From an uncultured Planctomycetaceae bacterium (lineage in GTDB: Bacteria > Planctomycetota > Planctomycetia > Planctomycetales > Planctomycetaceae), in assembly GCA_903823545.1 (NCBI GenBank), contig CAIJTL010001393.1:1-6706 (forward strand): a DNA stretch of 6,706 nt. Reading direction: 5' to 3'. A program made the translations under genes and the position numbers. Under the pieces are notes generated by a model, which did no database searches, was not told the DNA's origin, and saw only the letters and a program-made list of their open reading frames with translations. Below are positions 1 to 6,168 of this stretch, piece by piece (positions within the stretch are counted from its first letter, which is position 1; each line of letters starts with the position of its first letter).

Positions 1-948
1 CCCACTGCTTTCGGAGCCGCAATTCCCGCAGCACAAACGGCGGTCGATATCGGTAACGATCCGAACTTCATCACTGGCAATACTTATTTTTCGCCGATGA
101 ATGCCGCCGCCAACTCGGCCGCAGAAGCAAACGAGCTGGAGTACCTCAAAGCAGGAGCGAAATTCTCCACGTATTACACCTCCGATTTGCAGGACATCGA
201 AGTCAACTTCAAGAAACGTCCGCAACCAGGACGTTGGATTCGCTTTGGACTTGGCTATCGCAATTTTCAGTTCAATGAGTTGGGACAAACTCGAATCTCA
301 GGCGAGTTTGGTGCGGCTGATTCCGGTTTGATTCCTATACCCGCCGACGCGGGAACGTCAGACCAAGGACTCTCGAATGGCTCTTTGACAGGGGCGGGAC
401 TCACGTCTGTTTTCACAGTGACAACTCCGGCACCACCCACTCCGCTCGCGAATGGTTTCAGTGATGGTTCGACATCAGCTCCCGTGACCGCTCCTGACGT
501 TCTGCTCTTCTCATCGAACTCCAGCGTCGTCAATCAACTACACGGTGTCCAAGCCACTGCCGACTTCGTCTTCATCGAATCGGACTTCTGGGAACTCGGT
601 GGCTTTGCGAAGGCGGGCATTTATCGCAACGCCGCACGCGGAAGCATTACTGAGCGTTATGCCGACGCTCAAAACGACAAGACCACCTATTCGCGAAGCT
701 TCAATGCCTCGAACAACGGCGCGGCCTTCGCTGGACACCTCGGCCTCACGAGCCGGGCGTTCGTCACGAAGAACATCCGAGTCTTCACCGCCTATGAGGT
801 GATCTTCCTCAACGGCCTTGCCCTCGCCCCCGACCAAGTGCGAGCCGTCTCCAGCGAGCCAACACCCGGAGCAGTCCTCAACCTACAAACCCACGGCAAC
901 GTCATCCTGCACGGCGGCCGCCTCGGCCTAGAAATCCTGTTCCCGTAA
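1..948 (+). CDS. BBP7-like outer-membrane beta-barrel protein (5' partial)
   Basis: The frame is open from the first base to a TAA at 946-948, giving 315 visible residues. The first ATG in the window (97) is internal, because coding sequence continues upstream of it. Recognition rests on the BBP7 (planctomycete beta-barrel porin 7) pattern. An amphipathic strand pair sits around visible residues 56-90, including GRWIRFGLGYRNFQF. A Gly/Ser/Pro/Thr-rich loop of about 90 residues follows. Then come NQLHGVQATADFVF, the segment GGFAKAGIYRNAA, and the near-C-terminal block GHLGLTSRAF / FTAYEVIFLNGLALAPDQV, ending in HGGRLGLEILFP. Members of this family are predicted outer-membrane barrels; substrate and exact role are unknown. 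The visible part lacks the signal peptide and the first strands. The gene is convergent with the next one, with a two-hairpin repeat starting 4 bases after the stop. The family call is from memory of its motifs, not a search. Confidence 0.78.
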   Translation, partial: PTAFGAAIPAAQTAVDIGNDPNFITGNTYFSPMNAAANSAAEANELEYLKAGAKFSTYYTSDLQDIEVNFKKRPQPGRWIRFGLGYRNFQFNELGQTRISGEFGAADSGLIPIPADAGTSDQGLSNGSLTGAGLTSVFTVTTPAPPTPLANGFSDGSTSAPVTAPDVLLFSSNSSVVNQLHGVQATADFVFIESDFWELGGFAKAGIYRNAARGSITERYADAQNDKTTYSRSFNASNNGAAFAGHLGLTSRAFVTKNIRVFTAYEVIFLNGLALAPDQVRAVSSEPTPGAVLNLQTHGNVILHGGRLGLEILFP

Positions 949-951
949 AAC

Positions 952-1009
952 CCCCTTGGACTGCGGCAGCCCCGCTGCCGCTTTCCCTTCGACAGCCCTG
1001 CTGTCGAAG
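952..1009 (+). repeat. Two-hairpin intergenic repeat, copy A
   Basis: The first hairpin is GCGGCAGC (963-970), loop CCC, GCTGCCGC (974-981), an 8-bp perfect stem. A five-base linker TTTCC follows. The second hairpin is CTTCGACAGC (987-996), loop CCT, GCTGTCGAAG (1000-1009), a 10-bp perfect stem. Bases 952-984 are identical to 4253-4285 (copy B). No T-run follows, so it is not a classical intrinsic terminator. Its place just after a stop codon in a convergent gap suggests a role in 3'-end protection or termination, as for REP/BIME-type elements; that role is inferred. Confidence 0.85.
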
Positions 1010-1041
1010 AAGGTATGCCGTCCAAAAGATGAGACCTTCGG

Positions 1042-1254
1042 TCAACGAACCGTAACTCGATCAGAAGACCGGTCACAACGGCGCTCATGCAATTGCGATC
1101 GGGTTAAGCGATCGCCCTCAGTCAGCACAGTTGTCGTTTTCCAAAGTTGCTCCAACTGTTCCCAGGCTTGCGAGCGATTTGGACGGACCACTGCTTGCGG
1201 ACGTGTCCGCGTCTTTTTGTTTGGACGTTTGGAACTAACAAGAGTTTTGCGCAT
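1042..1254 (-). CDS. Possible small basic protein, 70 aa, with a Uma2-like segment
   Basis: The ATG at 1254 is preceded by GGAG with a nine-base spacer, a good Shine-Dalgarno arrangement, and the frame stops with TGA at 1042-1044. The N-terminal 30 residues are very rich in Lys and Arg (MRKTLVSSKRPNKK onward). A predicted amphipathic helix follows (SQAWEQLEQLW), then LTEGDRLTRSQLHERR. That last segment resembles the N-terminal 'GDRLTRxEFxRRY' of some Uma2-family putative nucleases, but none of the catalytic core follows. The ORF could be a degraded Uma2 start, a genuine small protein, or chance. It begins 107 bases after the stop of the large repeat gene on the same strand. No homologue is known to me. 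The opposite-strand frame here starts inside the hairpin repeat and looks non-coding. Confidence 0.32.
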   Translation of the reverse strand: MRKTLVSSKRPNKKTRTRPQAVVRPNRSQAWEQLEQLWKTTTVLTEGDRLTRSQLHERRCDRSSDRVTVR

Positions 1255-1303
1255 TGGAGTTAGCTCCGATTCTGAATTCGTGCCAATGGTCGGCGGCGGC
1301 TGA

Positions 1304-1334
1304 ACGGATTGTGGCACACCCCCACCGAATCCGT
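1304..1334 (-). other. Bulged hairpin downstream of the RTX/cadherin gene
   Basis: ACGGATT (1304-1310) pairs with AATCCGT (1328-1334). GTGG (1311-1314) pairs with CCAC (1322-1325), with a two-base bulge (1326-1327) and a seven-base loop. It lies about 28 bases past the stop of the minus-strand gene. No U-tract follows on the minus strand, so it may stabilise or end the transcript rather than act as a standard intrinsic terminator. It also sits just upstream of the putative small gene at 1042-1254. Confidence 0.45.
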
Positions 1335-1343
1335 CGAGCGGAT

Positions 1344-1361
1344 TTCAACTCGGAAGTTGAA
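1344..1361 (-). other. Hairpin abutting the stop codon (UCCG loop on the minus strand)
   Basis: TTCAACT (1344-1350) and AGTTGAA (1355-1361) form a perfect 7-bp stem. On the minus strand the four-base loop reads UCCG, a UNCG-type tetraloop sequence, although closed by U-A rather than the most stable C-G pair. The stem starts at the base immediately after the TAG stop of the RTX/cadherin gene. A transcript-end or stability role is inferred. Confidence 0.5.
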
Positions 1362-3932
1362 CTACTCAAACGCGAACAGCTTCTTAAACGCCTCGTTGAT
1401 GAATGCGGATGTGATGACGTCTCCGGAATCTTCCTCTCCACTTCCACCGCGCGATGCACCACCCTGGCCGCCGACTTCTGTGTCTGTTCCCGGCCCGCCA
1501 TCAATGTCGTCGTCATCGAAGCCACCGATCAGGATGTCATTACCTGCGTTACCTCTGAGCGAGTCAAAGCCAAAGCCTCCCAACAGCGTGTCATGACCAA
1601 GTCCGCCTGTCAGCGTATCGTCTCCGTCCCGTCCAGAAATCGCATCATTGCCTGAACCGCCAATGAGGTTGTCGCCTCCAGCGCCGCCTATCAGCGTGAC
1701 TGCACCTTTCGTGAATTCGCTGGCATCGAAGATGTTGCCACTATCTCCGCTTGTCAGCGAAGCGTTTTCGATAGTCAACAACTTGTCGCTTCCCAATCCA
1801 CCTGTGAGAGTCGTGTTCGTCAACGTGAGATTTGCGTCCGCTGTTTCAACCAGCAGATCGGTTCCAGCATTTCCAATGAGCGTGTCGTTACCAAACCCAC
1901 CCGTCAGCGTGTCATTCCCCGATCCGCCATCAATCGAATCATTCTCGAATGACCCAACGATCCGGTCATTTCCCGCACCGCCATTGATCTTCACAGTCTT
2001 CAATAGCGGATACTTCGCGAAAGTCAGTCCACTCAAATCAATCTCATCATTCCGCGAGCCACCGTTGATCGTCAGCGACTTGATCCCCTCTGGCGCGTAG
2101 GTTGGATAGGGAACTCCATTGATCTGCACAGTCAACAAGCCGTCGACAACGAACGCTCGCAAACGTGCGTTTCCTTTGGCGGTGTAGGCGACATTCGCCA
2201 CGACAGGAAGCGGGCCATTTCCGATCGTGATCGTAAATGTCTGAGCCGCGCTGGTATCCGCACCGCCGTTGGTTGTCCCGCCATTATCATGAATTTTAAC
2301 TGTGACGGTCGCCGTCCCCTTCGCATTCGTGGCAGGCGTGTAAGTCAGATTGCCATTCGCGGCGATTGTTGGCGGAGCGCTGAACAATGCTGGGGAGTCC
2401 GTCGTCACAATGAAGTTCAATGTCTGGGACGATTCATCCGCCGGCCCCGCAAGAATGCCCGTCGCCCAACTCGTCACGGTCTGTGCCCCCGAGTTGACGA
2501 TCACTTTTTGATCCGGGCCTTTAACGAAGCTCGGTACGTCGTTCACAGCCGCAACTGTGATTGTGAAGGTCTGAGACGCGCTGACTTCTACGCCGCCGTT
2601 GGCCGTGCCGCCGTTGTCATGTATCAGAACTGTGACCGTCGCCGTTCCACTCGCATTGGGTGCCAGTGCATAGGTCAGCGTTCCGTTCGGCGAAATCGCT
2701 GGTGCGACACTGAAGAGTCCAACGTTGTTATTAGAAAGTTGGAAATCGACGACCTGTCCCGCATCGTTGGTGCCAGCACTGATGTTGGTCGCCCAATTGG
2801 GGATGCTTTGTGGTCCAGCATCTTCCAACACAGTTTGATCTTGGCCCTTGGTGAAGCTGGGGACGTCATTCACAGGGGTAATCGTAATTGTGAAAGTCTG
2901 AGTGGCACTTGTGTCGTCACCGCCACCGACTGTCCCGCCGTTGTCGTGAATCAAAACGGTCACTGTTGCCGAGCCGCTGGCGTTCGCCGCGGGCGTGTAA
3001 GTTAACGTGCCGGTTGGTGAAATCGCTGGTTGCACGCTGAAGAGCGCGTTGTTGTCGTTGCTCAGTTGGAAATCGACGGTCTGAGTCGCTTCGTTCGTTC
3101 CGGAGTTAATTGCCGTCGCCCAATTGGCGACGCTTTGTGCTCCAGAATCTTCCAGAATCAATTTTCCCGGAACTCCTTGATCCGCACCTTTCATGAAGCT
3201 CGGCTCGTCGTTCACTGACGCGACTGTGATCGTGAAGGTCTGCGACGCGCTGGTGTCGACGCCACCGCTCGTTGTACCGGCATTGTCGTGAAGGGAAACG
3301 GTGACGTTGGCTGTTCCGTTTGCGTTGGCAGCGGGTGTGTAGGTCAGTGTTCCATTCGCCGCAATTGTCGGCTGCACGCTAAACAAACCGGGGTTGTCGC
3401 TGCCGATCAGGAAATTCACCGTCTGGCCAGATTCGTCAAGACCTTGGCTGATATTCGTAGCCCAATTGGCAATGGTTTGTGCTGAGGCATCTTCCAATGC
3501 CGTCTGATTTGCACCTTTGGTAAAGCTCGGCACTGCATTGGCGAGGACGGTGATTTTGAACGTGTCTGAAACGGTAGACGCTGTGCTATCAGTTGCCGTG
3601 ACCGTGATGTTGAAGGTTCCCACATCTGACGCAGTCGGCGTTCCTGAAAAAGTCCCCGTGGGATTAGCGGAAGCTCCTCCCGCAACGAACGTCAGCCATG
3701 CCGGAACTCCGGTCGCTGAAAGCGTCAGCGTATCTCCTGCGTCAGCATCAACGAACGTGTTCGAGGGCACCGACAGTTGAAATGGAGTTGTGAACGCGAC
3801 GCTCTGATCTGCGATCGAATTAGCGACGGTCGGAGCGGTCATCAGGGTCCGGTCTTCCAAACGCTCCAACAGTATTTGCCACGGGGATCGTTGAGCCTGG
3901 CGTCTACGGTTTCTTGTCGTCCAAAATTTCAT
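1362..3932 (-). CDS. Secreted cadherin-like/RTX repeat protein with LEPR-XLL-type N-terminus
   Basis: 856 aa from the ATG at 3932, which has AGGGAG eight bases upstream. The frame can extend to a TTG at 3998, but that start has no comparable ribosome site. Residues 1-33 are basic and contain LERLEDRTLM (22-31), the planctomycete LEPR-XLL-like signature found at the N-terminus of large exported proteins; there is no classical hydrophobic signal peptide. Residues ~36-133 form a dystroglycan-type cadherin/Ig-like domain (PAWLTF, GTFSGTPTASDVGTFNITV). Residues 134-573 hold four cadherin-like repeats. Residues 651-695 are five RTX nonapeptides (GGAGNDRIV type), 749-820 are eight more, and 821-856 are a short tail (AFINEAFKKLFAFE). 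RTX repeats form a calcium-bound beta-roll, so the protein is probably a calcium-dependent extracellular adhesin or matrix component; ligand unknown. No catalytic domain is visible. It lies downstream of another minus-strand repeat gene but behind that gene's terminator. Confidence 0.9.
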   Translation of the reverse strand: MKFWTTRNRRRQAQRSPWQILLERLEDRTLMTAPTVANSIADQSVAFTTPFQLSVPSNTFVDADAGDTLTLSATGVPAWLTFVAGGASANPTGTFSGTPTASDVGTFNITVTATDSTASTVSDTFKITVLANAVPSFTKGANQTALEDASAQTIANWATNISQGLDESGQTVNFLIGSDNPGLFSVQPTIAANGTLTYTPAANANGTANVTVSLHDNAGTTSGGVDTSASQTFTITVASVNDEPSFMKGADQGVPGKLILEDSGAQSVANWATAINSGTNEATQTVDFQLSNDNNALFSVQPAISPTGTLTYTPAANASGSATVTVLIHDNGGTVGGGDDTSATQTFTITITPVNDVPSFTKGQDQTVLEDAGPQSIPNWATNISAGTNDAGQVVDFQLSNNNVGLFSVAPAISPNGTLTYALAPNASGTATVTVLIHDNGGTANGGVEVSASQTFTITVAAVNDVPSFVKGPDQKVIVNSGAQTVTSWATGILAGPADESSQTLNFIVTTDSPALFSAPPTIAANGNLTYTPATNAKGTATVTVKIHDNGGTTNGGADTSAAQTFTITIGNGPLPVVANVAYTAKGNARLRAFVVDGLLTVQINGVPYPTYAPEGIKSLTINGGSRNDEIDLSGLTFAKYPLLKTVKINGGAGNDRIVGSFENDSIDGGSGNDTLTGGFGNDTLIGNAGTDLLVETADANLTLTNTTLTGGLGSDKLLTIENASLTSGDSGNIFDASEFTKGAVTLIGGAGGDNLIGGSGNDAISGRDGDDTLTGGLGHDTLLGGFGFDSLRGNAGNDILIGGFDDDDIDGGPGTDTEVGGQGGASRGGSGEEDSGDVITSAFINEAFKKLFAFE
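2215..3533 (-). repeat. Four tandem cadherin-like coding repeats
   Basis: Units start at 3533, 3206, 2864 and 2537 with the motif (V/E)PSFxKGxDQ, giving spacings of 327, 342 and 327 bases; the fourth ends near 2215. The shared pattern is (A/P)QxxxxWATxI, then LFSxxPxI, NGxLTY, a variant of (I/L)HDNGGT and QTFTITV. Unit 2 is longer because of an insertion after the DQ (GVPGKLI before LEDSGAQ). Unit 4 has lost the LEDxGxQ segment and reads KVIVNSGAQ instead. Similarity is also visible at the DNA level, which points to origin by tandem duplication. Confidence 0.88.
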
Positions 3933-4252
3933 CGGAGGAACTCCCTGCCGCACGGTTCGTTGAGTGCTGGTGCTGAGAATGGCATTCGCAATTCCCAAGC
4001 TGGCGTCTCGGCAGCTTCTGCCGGTTTTCGACCACGCTACTCAGCCCACGAAGTGGCTGCCAGCAGGGAATCGTCAAATTTGCCCCCTGAACGCGATGAA
4101 CCGTCTGCTACCTCATGTGGTTCTCCCAGGCAGGCTGACCTCCGCCGAAAGACTCCGCGCGACTGACACGACCGTTAGGCGAAAGGTTATCTGAATTCGA
4201 GCGGAAGCGATGTCTCTCTGACCGAGTTCGAGCAGTCTCCAACGAGCCAACT
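3933..4252 (-). other. Long upstream region and putative 5' leader of the RTX/cadherin gene
   Basis: About 320 bases with no convincing gene; the plus-strand frames crossing it do not look like proteins. It should hold the promoter of the minus-strand gene, but I see no convincing -35/-10 pair. Two small hairpins are visible. One is CGGCAG-CTT-CTGCCG (4009-4023), a perfect 6-bp stem. The other is CAGCC[C]AC-GAA-GTGGCTG (4042-4059), with one bulged base. The Shine-Dalgarno GGAG (3944-3941) can also pair with CTCC (3937-3934) just before the ATG. I could not match it to a known riboswitch class. Confidence 0.4.
3941..3946 (-). promoter_or_regulatory. Shine-Dalgarno site deciding the start of the RTX/cadherin gene
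   Basis: On the minus strand AGGGAG is followed by an eight-base spacer and the ATG at 3932. This supports the ATG over the upstream in-frame TTG at 3998, and it puts the LEPR-XLL-like motif within the first 31 residues. Confidence 0.75.
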
Positions 4253-4310
4253 CCCCTTGGACTGCGGCAGCCCCGCTGCCGCTTTGCCTTCAGCAGCCTT
4301 GCTGCTGAAG
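4253..4310 (+). repeat. Two-hairpin intergenic repeat, copy B
   Basis: The first hairpin is GCGGCAGC (4264-4271), loop CCC, GCTGCCGC (4275-4282), identical to copy A. The linker is TTTGC. The second hairpin is CTTCAGCAGC (4288-4297), loop CTT, GCTGCTGAAG (4301-4310), a perfect 10-bp stem. The second stem differs from copy A at several positions on both sides, so pairing is kept. Confidence 0.85.
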
Positions 4311-4328
4311 AAATTGAGGGTCGAAGTC

Positions 4329-4382
4329 ATCCAACAGCAGACTGTTGGATGGAAAGCGGCAGCGGGCTGCCGCAGTCCAGGC
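4329..4382 (-). repeat. Two-hairpin intergenic repeat, copy C (inverted)
   Basis: Read on the minus strand this repeats copies A and B with one base missing from the first loop: GCGGCAGC/GCTGCCGC (4373-4356), linker TTTCC, then ATCCAACAG-TCTG-CTGTTGGAT (4350-4329), a perfect 9-bp stem of different sequence from A and B. It faces copy B across 18 bases, so the conserved arms (about 4255-4287 and 4352-4382) form a large imperfect inverted repeat. Confidence 0.82.
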
Positions 4383-4399
4383 TGGGCGAGGCCATCTAT

Positions 4400-4430
4400 A
4401 AAAAAAGCCCAGTGAGTGTGTTCACTGGGC
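4400..4430 (-). terminator. Rho-independent terminator of the acidic repeat gene
   Basis: GCCCAGTGA (4407-4415) and TCACTGGGC (4422-4430) form a perfect 9-bp stem with a six-base loop. On the minus strand the stem is followed by seven T (4406-4400). It lies about 30 bases after the TAG stop at 4462-4464, so it ends transcription from the genes at 4462-6706 and separates them from the RTX/cadherin gene. Confidence 0.92.
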
Positions 4431-4461
4431 CTTTCGGGTCAAACGACAAGTTCGCTGCAAA

Positions 4462-6162
4462 CTATCTATCGAAGAAGTCGAAGTGATTGATGCAGTCGAA
4501 CAATATGTCGGCCAGCAAATCTCCATCGGCCTCAGCATTTTCATAAGGGTCGGCACTGAAGTTAGTCACGGTCGCACCGGTGAGTTCGTCGGTGGCCTTG
4601 AGGTTGGTTCCGGCCCCGCCGTTCAAGACCACACTGGAAACATCTTCGCCAGTTGTCAGGTCGACGGCGGCGAGGTTGTCGTTGCCAGCTTGAAGCTGAA
4701 CATTGATGTTGCCGTTGAATGTGACCGACCTGACCAAGACGGTGTCGTTTCCTTCGCCAGCATCGACCGTTGTGGTTCCATCGACGGTGAAGGAGTGAAA
4801 CTCGGAGTTTCCGGCACCGATCAGGTCGTTGCCCTTACCGCCGTTGACCACCAAGTTGCCGGTGATCTTCAGGCCGGTTCCGCCAATGACGTCATCTCCG
4901 TCTTCGCCGCTGACCGTCAAATTGCCATTGGTCATTTCGGTTCCGGTCTCAATTCCAGCCAGAGTGATGGCGTCGTCTCCCGCACCACCCAGTACTGTGG
5001 TGTTCTTCTCCACGACAAAACTGGCATCCTGGAACTCATTGTCAAGAATGACATCGCTCGACCCGGCGACGAAGCAGTCGTCATCGCCTCCCAACTTCAC
5101 GTCGAGGTTTCCTTTAACGATGATGTCACCGTCCTCGGCAATCAGCGCTGCCATATCACTGGAGGCTCCCGTGTCGAGTTTCAGGTCGCCACGAATAACG
5201 GCCACACCTTCGGCACCGACCACTTCGACGTAGTCGCTACCGTCACCGGTCGCGATTTCCAAGTTCCCTTTGATGCCGTAGTCCATGTCGAATCTGATAA
5301 AGACTTCATCGCCATCATCATCCGCACCCGTGTTGATCCTCAGCGATCCTAGAATGCTGTTGCCATCGTCCTCACTGATTGAAGAAGCGAATGTTTCTTC
5401 GCTGAAGAACTCTTCAAATTCGATATCGACGTAGTCTTCGTCGTTACCGGTGTTGATTTCCACGTTGCCGGTCGCAAAGAGTTCCGTATCGAAGATGACG
5501 TGGTCGTGTGACGTATCGGTATTGATCCTGAGAGTCTTCGCAACCGGAAGCTCTGTCTGGAAGTTGCCGATCTCGACGACTTCAGACTCGAAACTCACTT
5601 CATCCGAGCCAGTCCCGGTGTTGATGGTCACGTTGCCAAGCAGCGAGACGGTATCGCCCAGGAAGCTGACGATATCCGCATCGACTCCCGTGGTGATCGT
5701 GGTATCGCCACCAACGACAAGGACGGCGTCCTCGTTGAAGCGATCGAAGAATCCAAACTCAAAGAAAGAAAAGCCCTCAAATACATTTCCGAAATAGAAC
5801 TCATCCGCTCCGTCACCCCCATCAACCTTCAGCGCGCCGACCACTTCGAGAAAGTCAAAAGTGTTGCTGAAGATGCTTCCGCCAGCACCACCAGCGATCG
5901 TCAAACTCGCTCCCATTTTGACGGTGGAATTGACATCGCGGAAACCGTCAGAGTCCTCGAAATTTTCGTCGCCATTGTCCTGATTAAACGATATCAAGTC
6001 GCTATCAGCCCCCGTATCGATCCTCACATCCCCCTTGATCTCAAGGCCAAAGCCTTCGCTGATACCTACATTACTCTCACTAGTCGGTGTGTTGTCGTCT
6101 TGATTCAGCGAAACCTCATCCTCGTCTGTTCCGGTGGAGATGGTGAGCTTCTTGTTAAGCAC
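4462..6162 (-). CDS. Acidic repeat protein with TGxGxDxV ladder, C-terminal part of an interrupted gene
   Basis: The frame runs from a GTG at 6162, two sense codons after an in-frame TGA, to TAG at 4462-4464 (566 aa). It is probably the C-terminal part of a longer protein. The reading frame is the same as the ORF to its right, the repeat pattern continues across the stop, there is no signal peptide, and no clear Shine-Dalgarno precedes the GTG; the next ATG is at 5916. The sequence is a chain of units of roughly 25-40 residues, each with a core like GNxxINTGxGxDxVxF, rich in Asp, Glu, Gly and Asn. Near the C-terminus the units come closer to RTX form (GGAGDDAIT, GGKGNDLIG). This suggests a stacked beta-solenoid with calcium-binding turns, exported and extracellular; that is inferred. 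Residues 75-100 are copied exactly in the upstream ORF. The C-terminus is DILFDCINHFDFFDR, with no sorting signal I recognise. Confidence 0.72.
   Translation of the reverse strand: MLNKKLTISTGTDEDEVSLNQDDNTPTSESNVGISEGFGLEIKGDVRIDTGADSDLISFNQDNGDENFEDSDGFRDVNSTVKMGASLTIAGGAGGSIFSNTFDFLEVVGALKVDGGDGADEFYFGNVFEGFSFFEFGFFDRFNEDAVLVVGGDTTITTGVDADIVSFLGDTVSLLGNVTINTGTGSDEVSFESEVVEIGNFQTELPVAKTLRINTDTSHDHVIFDTELFATGNVEINTGNDEDYVDIEFEEFFSEETFASSISEDDGNSILGSLRINTGADDDGDEVFIRFDMDYGIKGNLEIATGDGSDYVEVVGAEGVAVIRGDLKLDTGASSDMAALIAEDGDIIVKGNLDVKLGGDDDCFVAGSSDVILDNEFQDASFVVEKNTTVLGGAGDDAITLAGIETGTEMTNGNLTVSGEDGDDVIGGTGLKITGNLVVNGGKGNDLIGAGNSEFHSFTVDGTTTVDAGEGNDTVLVRSVTFNGNINVQLQAGNDNLAAVDLTTGEDVSSVVLNGGAGTNLKATDELTGATVTNFSADPYENAEADGDLLADILFDCINHFDFFDR
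5863..5941 (-). repeat. 79-bp exact direct repeat, internal copy
   Basis: Identical base for base to 6628-6706. It encodes RDVNSTVKMGASLTIAGG followed by AGGSIFSN, in frame in both places. The offset is 765 bases, a whole number of codons (255). Identity stops abruptly at 5862/6627; the other end of the second copy is cut by the window edge. Confidence 0.95.
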
Positions 6163-6168
6163 CGAGAC

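Noticed and set aside
97..948. ATG at 97 as the true start of the first gene
   Set aside because: The frame is open upstream to base 1 with protein-like sequence, and BBP7-type proteins are longer with an N-terminal signal, so the start lies outside the window.
1095..1115. GCGATCG/CGATCGC inverted repeat as an operator or HIP1-like site
   Set aside because: It is a single occurrence inside the putative small ORF, with no second copy in the window and no gene start beside it; it could be chance.
2289..3005. 238-codon plus-strand frame opposite the cadherin-like repeats
   Set aside because: Long only because the antisense of a tandem repeat repeats as well; no domain is visible, and the minus-strand protein is unambiguous.
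3933..3998. TTG at 3998 as the start of the RTX/cadherin gene
   Set aside because: It would add 22 residues before the basic LEPR-XLL-like N-terminus, and it lacks a Shine-Dalgarno site as good as the AGGGAG before the ATG at 3932.
3777..4194. Plus-strand frames across the leader of the RTX/cadherin gene (129 and 76 codons)
   Set aside because: One overlaps the start of the well-supported minus-strand gene, neither has a recognisable domain or a convincing ribosome site, and composition looks like non-coding shadow.
952..4382. CRISPR array or insertion-sequence ends
   Set aside because: The repeats are not regularly spaced with spacers, and no transposase or flanking target duplications are visible; they look like dispersed intergenic hairpin elements.
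4483..5352. 289-codon plus-strand frame opposite the acidic repeat gene
   Set aside because: It is the mirror of the repeat codons (GGT/GAC become ACC/GTC), which keeps the antisense frame open. The minus frame has the clear repeat pattern and a matching terminator.
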